A DNA stretch of 64,000 nt from Azoarcus indigens (GTDB lineage: Bacteria; Pseudomonadota; Gammaproteobacteria; Burkholderiales; Rhodocyclaceae): contig NZ_SNVV01000003.1 of NCBI RefSeq assembly GCF_004361735.1, positions 1 to 64,000 on the forward strand, given 5' to 3'. Below the pieces are notes generated by a model that was not told where the DNA came from, did no database searches, and saw only the letters and a list, made by a program, of their open reading frames with translations. The translations under genes and the position numbers were made by a program. Positions 43,050 to 54,551 of the stretch are shown here, one piece after another. Position 1 is the first letter of the stretch. Every line of letters begins with the position of its first letter.

Positions 43050-43080
43050 CCGCTGGCCAGGCGCCTGGCCCGGCCAGCGG
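43050..43080. terminator. Hairpin between convergent mnmH and ohr
   Basis: CCGCTGGCC (43050-43058) pairs perfectly with GGCCAGCGG (43072-43080). The loop contains a second palindrome (CCAGGCGCCTGG). It lies between the mnmH stop and the ohr stop. No T-run follows. Confidence 0.55.
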
Positions 43081-43086
43081 GTTGCA

Positions 43087-43512
43087 TCAGACCAGCGTGA
43101 GCGTCACATCGATGTTGCCGCGGGTGGCATTCGAGTACGGGCAGACGACGTGCGCTTTCTTCACCAGGTCCTCAGCAACGCCAGCGTCCACGCCCGGCAG
43201 CGAGATTCGAAGTTCCACCTCGATGCCAAAACCCGTGGGGATGGCGCCTATGCCAACCTGACCTTCTATCCTGGCCTCCGCCGGCAGCGCCACCTTCTCC
43301 CGCGCGGCGACGAATTTCAATGCGCCAAGGAAGCAGGCGGAATAGCCGGCGGCGAAAAGCTGCTCCGGGTTGGTCCCTTCGCCACCGGCTCCGCCGAGTT
43401 CGCGCGGCGTCGTCAGCCTGATATCGAGCACGCCGTCCGAGGACTGCGCGCGACCGTCGCGGCCTCCAGTGGCAGTTGCAGTGGCGCGGTAGAGGACTTT
43501 TTCGATGGACAT
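43087..43512 (-). CDS. ohr: Organic hydroperoxide resistance protein (Ohr)
   Basis: Thiol peroxidase of the OsmC/Ohr fold, 141 residues. It starts [20 protein letters not shown], with the peroxidatic cysteine in [12 protein letters not shown] and the resolving cysteine in [13 protein letters not shown]. The Arg in [10 protein letters not shown] position is visible as [12 protein letters not shown] 43512 is chosen because the upstream frame lacks Ohr sequence. It is separated from the ohrR gene by 110 nt; both are on the minus strand and each has a similar operator-like site. Confidence 0.95.
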   Translation of the reverse strand: MSIEKVLYRATATATGGRDGRAQSSDGVLDIRLTTPRELGGAGGEGTNPEQLFAAGYSACFLGALKFVAAREKVALPAEARIEGQVGIGAIPTGFGIEVELRISLPGVDAGVAEDLVKKAHVVCPYSNATRGNIDVTLTLV

Positions 43513-43583
43513 GATGAACTCCTTTCTAGGGGGGGATGAGCCGGCATCATGCAAATGATGTCGGAGTAAATTGATGCGATTAA

Positions 43584-43595
43584 ATAGTGTGCTAT
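43584..43595. promoter_or_regulatory. OhrR-box-like site upstream of ohr
   Basis: ATAGTGTGCTAT (dyad ATAG-N4-CTAT) in an AT-rich setting 71 nt before the ohr start. A copy differing at one base lies upstream of ohrR. Confidence 0.55.
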
Positions 43596-43622
43596 GTATT
43601 TGCGAAAAAAAAAACGGATTGC

Positions 43623-44075
43623 CTATCCACTGCGCATCAGATTACGCCTCAGGGTTTCCAGCTCGTTCTTCAGGCCGAGGAGCTTGTCCGGCTCGCAGTC
43701 GGTGGCACATAGCACGCCGGCTGGCACTGCAGTCGCCCGATCCTTCAGCGCGCGCCCTTCCGGGGTCAGGGTGATGATGACCTGGCGTTCATCGTTGGCG
43801 GCCCGCTGCCGTTTCAGCAGGGCCGCGGCTTCGAGGCGCTTGAGCAAGGGTGTCAACGTCGCAGAATCCAGGAAAAGGCGCTCGCCGATCTCGGACACCG
43901 TCACCCCCTCACGTTCCCACAACACCATCATCACCAGGTACTGGGGATAGGTAAGGTCCAGTTCCTTCAGCAGCTTGCGATACACCTTGTTCATCGCCAG
44001 CGCGGTGGAGTAAAGCGCGAAGCAGAGTTGGTGATCGAGAAGCAAGGAGGGCGTGGTTTTTTCTGGCAGCGTCAT
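43623..44075 (-). CDS. ohrR: MarR-family peroxide-sensing repressor OhrR
   Basis: A 150-residue repressor controlling ohr. The reactive cysteine lies in [17 protein letters not shown]. The winged helix carries [27 protein letters not shown] in family order and [15 protein letters not shown]. Further cysteines near the C-terminus ([11 protein letters not shown]) suggest the two-Cys type. ATG 44075 gives [10 protein letters not shown]; an upstream TTG start would overlap the operator-like site. Confidence 0.93.
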   Translation of the reverse strand: MTLPEKTTPSLLLDHQLCFALYSTALAMNKVYRKLLKELDLTYPQYLVMMVLWEREGVTVSEIGERLFLDSATLTPLLKRLEAAALLKRQRAANDERQVIITLTPEGRALKDRATAVPAGVLCATDCEPDKLLGLKNELETLRRNLMRSG

Positions 44076-44089
44076 GGCGAGTAATTTAC

Positions 44090-44101
44090 ATAGTGCGCTA
44101 T
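44090..44101. promoter_or_regulatory. OhrR-box-like site upstream of ohrR
   Basis: ATAGTGCGCTAT, 11 of 12 bases identical to the site before ohr, 14 nt upstream of the ohrR start. It is flanked by TTTAC and TTAAAT, consistent with autorepression. Confidence 0.55.
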
Positions 44102-44123
44102 TAAATAGCAAATTTATTTCATG

Positions 44124-44672
44124 TCACCGTCCGAGCTTGACCGCCTCCCTGCCTTCGCCCCTGATCGCGCATATGCGCTGGATCACTGCCGGCTTGGGAG
44201 TTTCCACTTCGCCTTGCTCAAAAGCCACGATGCTCCAGCCCTGCCCCAGGCGCGCCAGCAACTCGTTCGGCGCAAGCAGGAATTCCGGATTGCTGGGTTT
44301 GCCGAAGCGTTCGTTGCCCTGCATGAAGGTTTCGTAGATCAGCACGCCGCCCGGGGAGAGCATCGCCAGCATCAGATCGAAGCGCGGCCGGAAGAGGTAG
44401 TTGCATACCACCACCGCGTCGAAGCGGCGGCCGCCGTATGGCCAAGGTCCCTGCTCCAGGTCCGCCTGACGGGTGCGCAGGTGCGGCGCACCCTGCAGCA
44501 GTTCCAGCGCCACGCCGTCCTTGTCCACCGCTTCCACCCGGAAACCGCGCTGCGCCAACCAGCGAGCATGCCGGCCGCCGCCGCAGGCGTAATCGAGAAC
44601 CTCGCCGCCGGCGGCGATCAGGGGGGCAAAGCGCATCACCCAGGGAGAAGGTGTGGCCAGGCTGGTATGCAT
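44124..44672 (-). CDS. Class I SAM-dependent methyltransferase (TehB-like)
   Basis: A 182-residue Rossmann methyltransferase. Motif I is VLDYACGGGRHARWLAQRGF, motif II VEAVDKDGVAL, and FDAVVVCNYLFRP and LSPGGVLIYETF follow. The shape is like TehB/UbiE small methyltransferases; the substrate is unknown. It stands alone between ohrR and a 319-nt gap. Confidence 0.85.
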   Translation of the reverse strand: MHTSLATPSPWVMRFAPLIAAGGEVLDYACGGGRHARWLAQRGFRVEAVDKDGVALELLQGAPHLRTRQADLEQGPWPYGGRRFDAVVVCNYLFRPRFDLMLAMLSPGGVLIYETFMQGNERFGKPSNPEFLLAPNELLARLGQGWSIVAFEQGEVETPKPAVIQRICAIRGEGREAVKLGR

Positions 44673-44991
44673 AGGGCAATCCTCAGAAAGGAAGAGCGCA
44701 CCTCGCCGGCCTGCAGGTCGAGACGAGCAGCGGGTGGAATGCGCTTGGCTAGTGCTCCCGGCCCTGAACCGGAAGACGCCTGGATTCTAGCAAGCCCGCC
44801 TGCCGCCCCTGCTGCGCGACAGCTGGCTATGCCGGCGGGTGATCATCCCGGAAGGGCGGGAACTATGTTATAGAGATGCGCAGCCCGGCTCGCGCGGGCG
44901 CTGGATACTCTGAATCTATAACGCGTCGCCACGGCGAGTCAGATGCACCGCTTGTCCGGGTCGGCCTCTAAAGGTTTTCCTCCCCGTCGCG
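44673..44991. other. Intergenic gap, 319 nt, between methyltransferase and histidine kinase
   Basis: No coding region has convincing codon use. Two AT-richer spots, ATGTTATAG near 44865-44873 and TCTATAAC near 44915-44922, could be promoter -10 elements for either flank, but neither has a convincing -35. I see no hairpin terminator. Confidence 0.5.
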
Positions 44992-46578
44992 ATGATGTGG
45001 TCTTACGTTCTGTTTCTCCTGACCTTGCTGACGGGTATCGCGCTCGGTTTGTTAGTGGACCGCCGACGCAGCGCGGCCAAGGCGGGCGAGGAAGGCGATC
45101 CCCACGCTCTCGCTGAACTGGTGGATCTGGCGTCCGACTGGTCGTGGAGCACCGATGTCTCGCATCGCTACACCCGTGTCGGCGAGGGCCTGCGCAACCG
45201 CACTGGACTGGTCCCGGCCGATCTGGTGGGCCTGCGTCCCTGGGAGTTGCCCTGGGTGGACGCCACTTCCGCCACTTGGATCACTTACCGCGAACGCATC
45301 GAGAAACGTGAGCCCGTCACCCGCACGCTGGCCCTGCGCGGTGCAGATGGCCGCATTCACCACCTTGAGCTGATCGGCCGCCCGCTGATGCGGAAGGGAA
45401 CCTTCCTCGGCTATCACGGCATCGGCCGCGACGTGACCGAGCGGATCGTGACCGCCCGCGCGCTGCAGGAGAGCCAGCAGCGTTATTCCGAAGTAGTGGA
45501 GTCGGTGAACGAGGTGATCTTCCGTACCGATCCCGACGGCCGTCTCACCTTCCTCAACCGTTTCTGGCAGACCATCAGCGGCTACCGCGTCGAACAGAGC
45601 CTGGGCAAGCCGCTGGTGGATTTTCTGCACCCGGACGACCGCGAGGAAGCCCAGACCAAGCTGGCAAAGGTCGGCAATGGAGAACTGCCGGAGTGCAACT
45701 GCGAGTTGCGCCTGCGCACCCGCGAAGGCGAAATCCGCTGGATAGAGGCCGCCGGCCGGCCGGTCACCGACATGGACGGCATGCCGCAGGGCCTGGCCGG
45801 CACGCTGGACGACATCTCCTCCCGCAAGGTCGCCGAACTGACACTGAAGAATGTGAACCAGGAGCTGGAAGCCCGGGTGCGGCTGCGCACCGCGGAACTC
45901 GAGGCCTCCAACCGCGAGCTGGAAGCCTTCTCCTACTCGGTGTCTCACGATCTGCGCGCGCCGCTGCGTGCCATCGACGGTTTCGCCCGCATCCTCGAAG
46001 AGGAACTGGACGGTGCGCTGGACAAGGCCTCCCGTGGCCACATCGAGCGCATCCGCAAGGCCACCCAGCGCATGGCGCATCTCATCGACGCGCTGATCGA
46101 GCTGGCACGGCTCACCCGACAGTCCCTGCACAAGGAGACCTTCGACCTCTCCGAGCTGGCCTTGCAGGTCATCGATGAACTGCGCGCCGAGGAGCCCGAG
46201 CGCATCGTCGAGGTCGAGATCACGCGAGGTCTGATGGTCACCGCTGACCGCACGCTGGCCCGCGTCCTCATCGAGAACCTCATGCGCAACGCCTGGAAAT
46301 TCTCGGCCCGCCAGCCGGTGGCGCGCATCTCCTTCCGCGCCGAGCGGGAGCGCGACCGCCGCGTGTTCTGCGTGGAAGACAACGGTGCCGGCTTCGACAT
46401 GGCCTTCGCCGCCAACCTGTTCCGGCCCTTCCATCGTTTGCACAATAGTGGGGAGTTCAGCGGGACCGGCATCGGCCTGGCCACCGTACAGCGCATCATC
46501 CAACGCCACGGCGGCCTGATCTGGGCGGAGTCGAAACCCGGACAGGGCGCGCGCTTCTATTTCACGCTGGGCAGCTGA
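44992..46578 (+). CDS. Membrane PAS-domain sensor histidine kinase
   Basis: A 528-residue kinase. One N-terminal transmembrane helix (LFLLTLLTGIALGLLV) is followed by two PAS domains (about 45-150, about 160-285) and a coiled linker. The H-box is FSYSVSHDLRAPLRAIDGF, the phytochrome-like HisKA type. The HATPase has NLMRNAWKFSA, CVEDNGAGFDMAFA and GTGIGLATVQRII. It has no receiver partner nearby, so its target is unknown. The start is ATG 44992 or the next ATG at 44995. Confidence 0.9.
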   Translation: MMWSYVLFLLTLLTGIALGLLVDRRRSAAKAGEEGDPHALAELVDLASDWSWSTDVSHRYTRVGEGLRNRTGLVPADLVGLRPWELPWVDATSATWITYRERIEKREPVTRTLALRGADGRIHHLELIGRPLMRKGTFLGYHGIGRDVTERIVTARALQESQQRYSEVVESVNEVIFRTDPDGRLTFLNRFWQTISGYRVEQSLGKPLVDFLHPDDREEAQTKLAKVGNGELPECNCELRLRTREGEIRWIEAAGRPVTDMDGMPQGLAGTLDDISSRKVAELTLKNVNQELEARVRLRTAELEASNRELEAFSYSVSHDLRAPLRAIDGFARILEEELDGALDKASRGHIERIRKATQRMAHLIDALIELARLTRQSLHKETFDLSELALQVIDELRAEEPERIVEVEITRGLMVTADRTLARVLIENLMRNAWKFSARQPVARISFRAERERDRRVFCVEDNGAGFDMAFAANLFRPFHRLHNSGEFSGTGIGLATVQRIIQRHGGLIWAESKPGQGARFYFTLGS

Positions 46579-46749
46579 ACAGGGAACGGCCGCAGGCCGG
46601 GCAAGTCCGTTGGAATGCACCGTGAGCGTGCGTGCTCAGGACGTAACATGGTGCACTGCAGTACAATTCGCGCCACGGCGAGGCGCGCCCGGCAGCTTTC
46701 CTGTACGGCGCCGCCCGCCTCGAACCGCTTCCTTCGAGGTCGTCGTCCG

Positions 46750-49437
46750 ATGAAAGAAAAACACTATCTCACTTCCCTCTTCGAGCCGCGCTCAGTCGGC
46801 ATCATCGGCGCCAGCGAGCGGGAAAACTCGCTCGGCAACGTGCTCATCCGCAACATGCTGGAAGCGGGCTACAAGGGCCGCCTCTTCGCCATCAACCCGA
46901 GCCACGAAACCGTGCTCGGCGTGCCCTGTTACAAGTCGGTGGAGGATGTGCCGCACCGGCTGGACCTGGTGGTCATCGCGGTACGGGCGGAAAAGGCCGC
47001 GGCCCTGATGGACGCTTGTGGCCGCGCCGGCGTGCGTGCGGCCATCGTGCTTTCCTCCGGCTTCTCCGAGGCCGGCCCCCGCGGCGCCCTGCTGGAGCGC
47101 AAGCTGCTGGAGGCGGCCCGCCGCCATCGGATCCGCATGCTGGGGCCGAACTGCATCGGCCTGATGCGGCCGGAACTGGGCCTCAACGCCACCTTCGCCC
47201 ATGCGCGGGCGAACAAGGGGTCCATCGGCCTCATCTCCCAGTCGGGCGCACTGTGCGCCGCCATCCTGGACTGGGCCAAGCCGAACAACGTCGGCTTCTC
47301 GGCGGTGGTGTCGCTGGGCTCTTCCTCCGACATCGACTTCGGCGAAGTGCTGGAGTACATGATTTCCGACCCGCGCACCGAGAGCATCTTCCTCTACGTC
47401 GAGGGCATCCGGGATGCGCGCCGCTTCATGAGCGCGCTGCGCGGCGCCGCGCGGGTGAAGCCGGTGCTGCTGATGAAGGTGGGCCGCCATCCGGACGTGT
47501 CGCGCGCCATCCTGTCCCATTCCGGCGCCCAGGTCGGCGACGACACGGTGTTCGATGCCGCGCTGCGCCGCGCCGGCGTGATCCGGCTGTACAACATGGG
47601 GCAGCTGTTCTCCGCTGCCAATGCGCTGTTCTCCCATTTCCGCCCGCGCGGCAACCGCCTGGCCGTCATCACCAACGGCGGCGGGCCGGGTGTGATGGCT
47701 GCCGATCGGGCCGGCGACCTCGGCATTCCGCTGTCGGAGTTCTCCGAAGGGACCATGGAGAAGCTCAACGCCTGCCTGCCACCCAACTGGTCGCGCGGCA
47801 ACCCGGTGGACGTACTGGGCGACGCCAACGTAGACCACTACCGCAAGGCGCTGCAGGCGGTGCTGGAAGGGCCCAATGTGGATGGCGTGCTGGTGATGCT
47901 GACGCCGCAGGCGATGACCGACCCTGACGGCGTGGCCGACGCGGTGATCGAGCTGGAGCGCACCGCCGACAAGCCGGTGGTGACCTGCTGGATGGGCGAC
48001 GAGTTGGTGATCAAGGCCCGCCACCGCTTCATCGAGGCCGGCATTCCTACCTTCCGCACACCGGAGCCGGCGGTGGAGCTGTTCAGCCACATCTCCGCCT
48101 ATTACCGCAACCAGAAGCTGCTGATGCAGACGCCGGCGCCGCTGTCCCACCTGTCGCCGCCATCCATCGAGAGCGCGCGGCTGGTGATAGAGACCGCGCT
48201 GGCCGAGCGCCGTAACGTGCTGAACGAGATGGAATCCAAGGCGCTGCTGGCCGCCTTCCGCATTCCCATCGCGCAGACGGTGATCGCCCGTTCCGCCACC
48301 GAGGCCATGGTGCTGGCCGAGGAGATCGGCCTGCCGGTGGTGATGAAGATCGACTCGCCCTCCATCATCCACAAATCGGATTCCGGCGGCGTTCGCCTCA
48401 ACCTGGGCAGCCTGGCGGCGGTGCGTACCGCCTACCAGGAAATCCTCGACGAGGTGAAGCGCAACCGGCCGGACGCCACCATCAACGGTGTGGCCATCGA
48501 GCCGATGATCCTCAAGCGCAACGGCCGCGAACTGGTGGTCGGCGTGCGCCGCGACCCGGTGTTCGGGCCGGTGATCACCTTCGGCGAAGGCGGCAACCGG
48601 GTCGAGGCCAACCGCGATCTGGCGGTCGCGCTGCCGCCGCTGAACAACTATCTGGTGCACGACCTCATCCGCTCCACCCGCGTCTATCCCCTGCTCGGCC
48701 AGTTCCGCAACCTGCCGCCGATCAACATGGAGGCGTTGGAGCTGGTGCTGTTGCGGGTGTCGGAAATGGTCTGCGAACTGCCGTGGATCGCGACGCTGGA
48801 CATCAACCCGCTGATCGTGGACGAAGCCGGCACCGTGGCGGTGGATGCCCGCATCGTGGTGGAGAACGTCGCCCCCACCGCGGATCGCTACGACCACATG
48901 GCGATCCACCCCTATCCGTCCCACCTGATCAGCCGCTGGACGGTGCCGGACGGCACCGAGATCACCATCCGCCCGATCAAGCCGGAGGATGCGGAGCTGG
49001 AGATCGACTTCGTCCGCGGCCTCTCCGCCGAGACCAAGTACTACCGCTTCATGAACACCATGCGCGAGCTACCGCCGGCCATGGTGGCCCGCCTCACCCA
49101 GATCGACTACGACCGCGAGATGGCCTTCCTCGCCACCGTCCAGCAGGACGGTGTGGAAAAGGAAATCGGCGTCTGCCGCTACGCGGTGAATCCGGACGGC
49201 GAGTCCTGCGAGTTCGCGGTGGTGGTCGCCGACGACTGGCAGCACCGCGGCCTGGCACGACGCCTCATGGGCACTCTCATCGAAACCGCCCGCAACAAGG
49301 GCCTTACCTACATGAACGGCGTTTTCCTCGCCAACAACGAGCGCATGCTGCGCTTCGTGCAAGGCCTGGGCTTCGTGCTCTCCAACGACCCGGACGACAG
49401 CACGATCAAGCTGGGCGTCCTCTCCCTGCAGGATTGA
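46750..49437 (+). CDS. pat: Protein lysine acetyltransferase (Pat/YfiQ-like, NDP-CoA-synthetase + GNAT)
   Basis: An 895-residue two-part enzyme. The N-terminal acyl-CoA-synthetase-like (NDP-forming) region has SVGIIGASERENSLGN, GPNCIGLMRPELGL and ATP-grasp sequences (VVMKIDSPSIIHKSD). The C-terminal GNAT domain starts near residue 735 (EITIRPIKPEDAELE), with acetyl-CoA loop WQHRGLARRLMGTL. Such proteins acetylate acetyl-CoA synthetase and other enzymes. The length matches E. coli Pat. A poor -10 candidate, TACAAT, lies at 46662-46667. Confidence 0.92.
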   Translation: MKEKHYLTSLFEPRSVGIIGASERENSLGNVLIRNMLEAGYKGRLFAINPSHETVLGVPCYKSVEDVPHRLDLVVIAVRAEKAAALMDACGRAGVRAAIVLSSGFSEAGPRGALLERKLLEAARRHRIRMLGPNCIGLMRPELGLNATFAHARANKGSIGLISQSGALCAAILDWAKPNNVGFSAVVSLGSSSDIDFGEVLEYMISDPRTESIFLYVEGIRDARRFMSALRGAARVKPVLLMKVGRHPDVSRAILSHSGAQVGDDTVFDAALRRAGVIRLYNMGQLFSAANALFSHFRPRGNRLAVITNGGGPGVMAADRAGDLGIPLSEFSEGTMEKLNACLPPNWSRGNPVDVLGDANVDHYRKALQAVLEGPNVDGVLVMLTPQAMTDPDGVADAVIELERTADKPVVTCWMGDELVIKARHRFIEAGIPTFRTPEPAVELFSHISAYYRNQKLLMQTPAPLSHLSPPSIESARLVIETALAERRNVLNEMESKALLAAFRIPIAQTVIARSATEAMVLAEEIGLPVVMKIDSPSIIHKSDSGGVRLNLGSLAAVRTAYQEILDEVKRNRPDATINGVAIEPMILKRNGRELVVGVRRDPVFGPVITFGEGGNRVEANRDLAVALPPLNNYLVHDLIRSTRVYPLLGQFRNLPPINMEALELVLLRVSEMVCELPWIATLDINPLIVDEAGTVAVDARIVVENVAPTADRYDHMAIHPYPSHLISRWTVPDGTEITIRPIKPEDAELEIDFVRGLSAETKYYRFMNTMRELPPAMVARLTQIDYDREMAFLATVQQDGVEKEIGVCRYAVNPDGESCEFAVVVADDWQHRGLARRLMGTLIETARNKGLTYMNGVFLANNERMLRFVQGLGFVLSNDPDDSTIKLGVLSLQD

Positions 49438-49440
49438 TGC

Positions 49441-50289
49441 ATGGGTCCTTCCATAGACACCCTCGATTTTCACGGCGTCCCTGCCCTGCGCCTGGCTACC
49501 CGCGCCGGTGCCCGCGCGGTGGTCAGCCTGTTCGGCGGGCAGGTACTTTCCTGGGCACCGGCCCAGGGGGAAGAACGGCTCTACCTCAGCGACAGGGCGG
49601 TTTTCGACGGCCACACGCCAATCCGCGGCGGCGTGCCGGTCTGCTTCCCCCAGTTCGCCGGCCAGGGCGCACTACCCAAGCATGGCTTCGCCCGCAACCG
49701 GGAATGGAGCGTGGCCGAGCAGCGCACCGGTGACGACTTCGCCCTGGTCACCCTCTGCCTGGGCGACGACGAGGAAACCCGTGCCCTCTGGCCGCAGGGC
49801 TTCGCGCTCGAACTGAGTGTGATCGTCGAGGAAAGCCGGCTGGACATGGAACTGGACGTGCAGAACACCGGCGATACGCCGTTCGATTTCACCACGGCGC
49901 TCCACACCTATCTGCGGGTGCGCGAGGTGGAGGAATCGCGCCTCGAAGGCCTCTACGGCCTCACATACAGCGATACCGCCGACGGCGGCAAGCTCAAGCG
50001 CGAGAGCGGCGAAGCGGTGCTGGTCGAGGACGAGACCGACCGCATCTACCACAACAGCGTGCGGCCGTTGCTGGTGCGCGAGTACGACCGCAGCCTGGGC
50101 ATCAACAACGAAGGCTTTCCAGACGTAGTGGTGTGGAATCCCTGGGAAGAGCGTTGCGCCGCGCTGTCCGACATGCCGCCGGATGGCTTCCGCCGAATGC
50201 TGTGCGTGGAGGCGGCCGCCGCCCACCACCCCATCCATCTGGCGCCCGGCCAGCGCTGGTGGGGCCGGCAGACGCTGATCGCGCTCTGA
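49441..50289 (+). CDS. D-hexose-6-phosphate mutarotase (YeaD-like)
   Basis: Epimerises the anomeric carbon of hexose-6-phosphates. The 282-residue beta-sandwich protein has LFGGQVLSWAP, RGGVPVCFPQFAGQG, KHGFARNREW, the catalytic His in TALHTYLRV, and PDVVVWNPW. ATG 49441 lies 3 nt after pat's stop, so the two are probably co-transcribed. Confidence 0.9.
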   Translation: MGPSIDTLDFHGVPALRLATRAGARAVVSLFGGQVLSWAPAQGEERLYLSDRAVFDGHTPIRGGVPVCFPQFAGQGALPKHGFARNREWSVAEQRTGDDFALVTLCLGDDEETRALWPQGFALELSVIVEESRLDMELDVQNTGDTPFDFTTALHTYLRVREVEESRLEGLYGLTYSDTADGGKLKRESGEAVLVEDETDRIYHNSVRPLLVREYDRSLGINNEGFPDVVVWNPWEERCAALSDMPPDGFRRMLCVEAAAAHHPIHLAPGQRWWGRQTLIAL

Positions 50290-50364
50290 CCCGGCATTGC
50301 CGCCGCGTGGGGCGCTCCTTCATGCGGCGCAGCCGCGCCGCTCCATGCCCTCAGTGCCGCCGGG

Positions 50365-50392
50365 CTTGATACTCGCGCCCGCATCCCCATCT
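50365..50392 (+). promoter_or_regulatory. Sigma-32 (heat-shock)-like promoter upstream of cnoX
   Basis: CTTGATA (50365-50371), a 13-bp spacer, and CCCCATCT (50385-50392) match the RpoH consensus CTTGAAA-N11-17-CCCCATnT with one mismatch in the -35. It ends 28 nt before the cnoX start, which has CAGGAG as its ribosome site. Confidence 0.6.
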
Positions 50393-50420
50393 CCTTGTGG
50401 TTGTCACCAGGAGAACACGC

Positions 50421-51278
50421 ATGAACCCTTACGCAGACGACGTCCGCGGCGACGACTTCGAGGTCAAGGTCATCCAGGCCTCCTATCACACTCCCGTGCT
50501 GGTGGATTTCTGGGCCGCCTGGTGCGGCCCCTGCCGCGCACTCAAACCCATCCTGGAGAAGCTGGCCGAGGAGTACGGCGGCCGCTTCCGGCTCGCCAAA
50601 GTCGATTCCGACGCAGAGCAGGCGCTGGCCCAGCGCTACGGCGTGCGCGGCATTCCCGACGTGCGCCTGTTCGTCGATGGCAAGATCGTCGATGGCTTCA
50701 GCGGCGCGCTGCCGGAAAGCCGCATCCGCGCCTTCCTCGAGCCGCACCTGCCTTCCCTGGCCGAACCGCTGCGGCTGGAAGCCCGCCGCCTCGCCGAAGC
50801 CGGCGACATTCCGGCGGCGCTCGCAGTGCTGGACGAGGCCCTGGCCCAGGATCCGGCCTTCGAAGCCGCGCGGCTGGACCAGATCGAACTGCGCATCGAC
50901 AACGGCGACCTCGAACCCGCCGCCTCCTTGCTCAAGGCGCTGGAATACCGCGCCCGCGACGAGGACAGGCTGAAGACCCTGCAGGCCCGCCTCGCCCTGC
51001 GCAACAACCAGCCGCAGGCTGCCTCCGCCACCGAACTGGAGGCCCGCCTGGTGGCAGCGCCGGAGGACCTCGACGCCCGTTTCGCCCTCGCGACCCTGCT
51101 CGCCGGCCAGGCCGACTACGAGCCGGCGCTGCGGCATCTGCTGGAAATCGTCCGCCGCGACCGCGGCTATCGCGACGACATCGGCCGCAAGACCATGCTG
51201 CAACTGTTCGACCTCATGGGTGCCGACCCGCGGGTACGCGAGTTCCGCGCCGAGCTGGCCGCGCTGCTCAATCGCTGA
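50421..51278 (+). CDS. cnoX: Thioredoxin-TPR chaperedoxin CnoX (YbbN)
   Basis: A 285-residue holdase/redox protein. The N-terminal thioredoxin fold carries [16 protein letters not shown] with an intact CGPC pair (Cys35, Cys38). E. coli CnoX lacks the first of these, so this homologue may have oxidoreductase activity. The C-terminal tetratricopeptide-like helices are about 120-285. ATG 50421 with CAGGAG upstream. The heat-shock-like promoter fits its role in proteostasis. Confidence 0.92.
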   Translation: MNPYADDVRGDDFEVKVIQASYHTPVLVDFWAAWCGPCRALKPILEKLAEEYGGRFRLAKVDSDAEQALAQRYGVRGIPDVRLFVDGKIVDGFSGALPESRIRAFLEPHLPSLAEPLRLEARRLAEAGDIPAALAVLDEALAQDPAFEAARLDQIELRIDNGDLEPAASLLKALEYRARDEDRLKTLQARLALRNNQPQAASATELEARLVAAPEDLDARFALATLLAGQADYEPALRHLLEIVRRDRGYRDDIGRKTMLQLFDLMGADPRVREFRAELAALLNR

Positions 51279-51420
51279 GCCGGTGCCGCAGGCGCCGCCG
51301 GGCTTGCCCGCGCGGCCGCCTTGCTGGCACCATCGCCGCCTTCCTCCGGCGCCACCCTGGCGGCGCCTCCTGCCTTCCCTGAACGACCCGGCCTCAGCCC
51401 GGGCATCCATTCCCAAGAGC

Positions 51421-53736
<2,316 letters not shown>

Positions 53737-53815
53737 GGGCTGCACCGCGCTGTCGTTTCTACCCCGCGTGCCTGGCCATCCAGGCCGACGCGGGCCGGGA
53801 CCGCCAAATGCAAGG

Positions 53816-53860
53816 AAAGGGGAGCAAACGCCGGGGAGCGGCTGCTCCCCTTTCTTTTTT
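53816..53860 (+). terminator. Rho-independent terminator after tex, with two competing 5' arms
   Basis: TGCTCCCCTTT (53843-53853) pairs with AAAGGGGAGCA (53816-53826, 11 bp, 16-nt loop). Its GCTCCCC part alternatively pairs with GGGGAGC (53833-53839, 7 bp, GGCT loop). Both are followed by TTTCTTTTTT. Read-through would reach the DJ-1 gene at 53879. Confidence 0.8.
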
Positions 53861-53878
53861 GCCACAGGAGGAACCGAA

Positions 53879-54433
53879 ATGCAGACCCAGTCGCAACAAA
53901 GCCTGCAGGGCAAGCACATCGCGGTGCTGATGACCGACGGCGTCGAGCAGGTCGAGTACACCGAGCCGCGCCGTTTCCTGGAGGAGCACGGCGCCCAGGT
54001 CACCCTGCTCGCGCCCAAGCCCAAGGGGGCGGACGTGCAAGGGTTCAACCATCTGGAACCGGCCGGGCGCTTCGCGGTGGAGATGGACGTGCGTGGCGCC
54101 GCCTCTACCGGCTTCGACGCGCTCGTCCTGCCCGGTGGTGTCGCCAATCCCGATCAGCTGCGCCTGAGCCCCGAGGCCATAGACTTCATCCGTGCCTTCG
54201 CCCATGAGGACAAGCCCATCGCCGCCATCTGCCACGGCCCCTGGCCGCTGATCGACGCCGGTGTCGCCCAGGGCAAGCGGCTGACGAGCTGGCCCAGCCT
54301 GCACCAGGACCTTGCCAACGCTGGCGCCGAATGGCGCGACGAGGAGGTCGTAGTGGACGGCAAGCTGGTCACCAGCCGCAAGCCGGACGACATCCCCGCC
54401 TTCAACCAGGCGCTGCTGGAGGAGCTGGCCTGA
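53879..54433 (+). CDS. DJ-1/PfpI family protein (YhbO-like, type 1 glutamine amidotransferase fold)
   Basis: A 184-residue protein with the nucleophilic-elbow Cys in AAICHGPWPLI and an acid at GVEQVEYTEP. Family members are proposed deglycases or chaperones protecting against electrophiles. ATG 53879 has AGGAGG about 8 nt upstream. The Cys-His-Gly-Pro-Trp motif is of the PfpI/YhbO type. The C-terminus is the normal EE-LA end. Confidence 0.9.
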   Translation: MQTQSQQSLQGKHIAVLMTDGVEQVEYTEPRRFLEEHGAQVTLLAPKPKGADVQGFNHLEPAGRFAVEMDVRGAASTGFDALVLPGGVANPDQLRLSPEAIDFIRAFAHEDKPIAAICHGPWPLIDAGVAQGKRLTSWPSLHQDLANAGAEWRDEEVVVDGKLVTSRKPDDIPAFNQALLEELA

Positions 54434-54551
54434 GGGCACCGCGGCGAGCACCGCCGTGCCGCCGGCAAATGCCCGTACGAAGATCCCCCCCGACGGCCGC
54501 GGCGCGGGCACGCATGCCTTCGCCACGGCCGGCCGCAAAAGGAGACCCCGC

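Noticed and set aside
46792-48924. A 710-codon minus-strand frame opposite pat
   Set aside because: His/Gly/Ala/Arg-rich translation with no recognisable domain, fully covered by the conserved pat gene.
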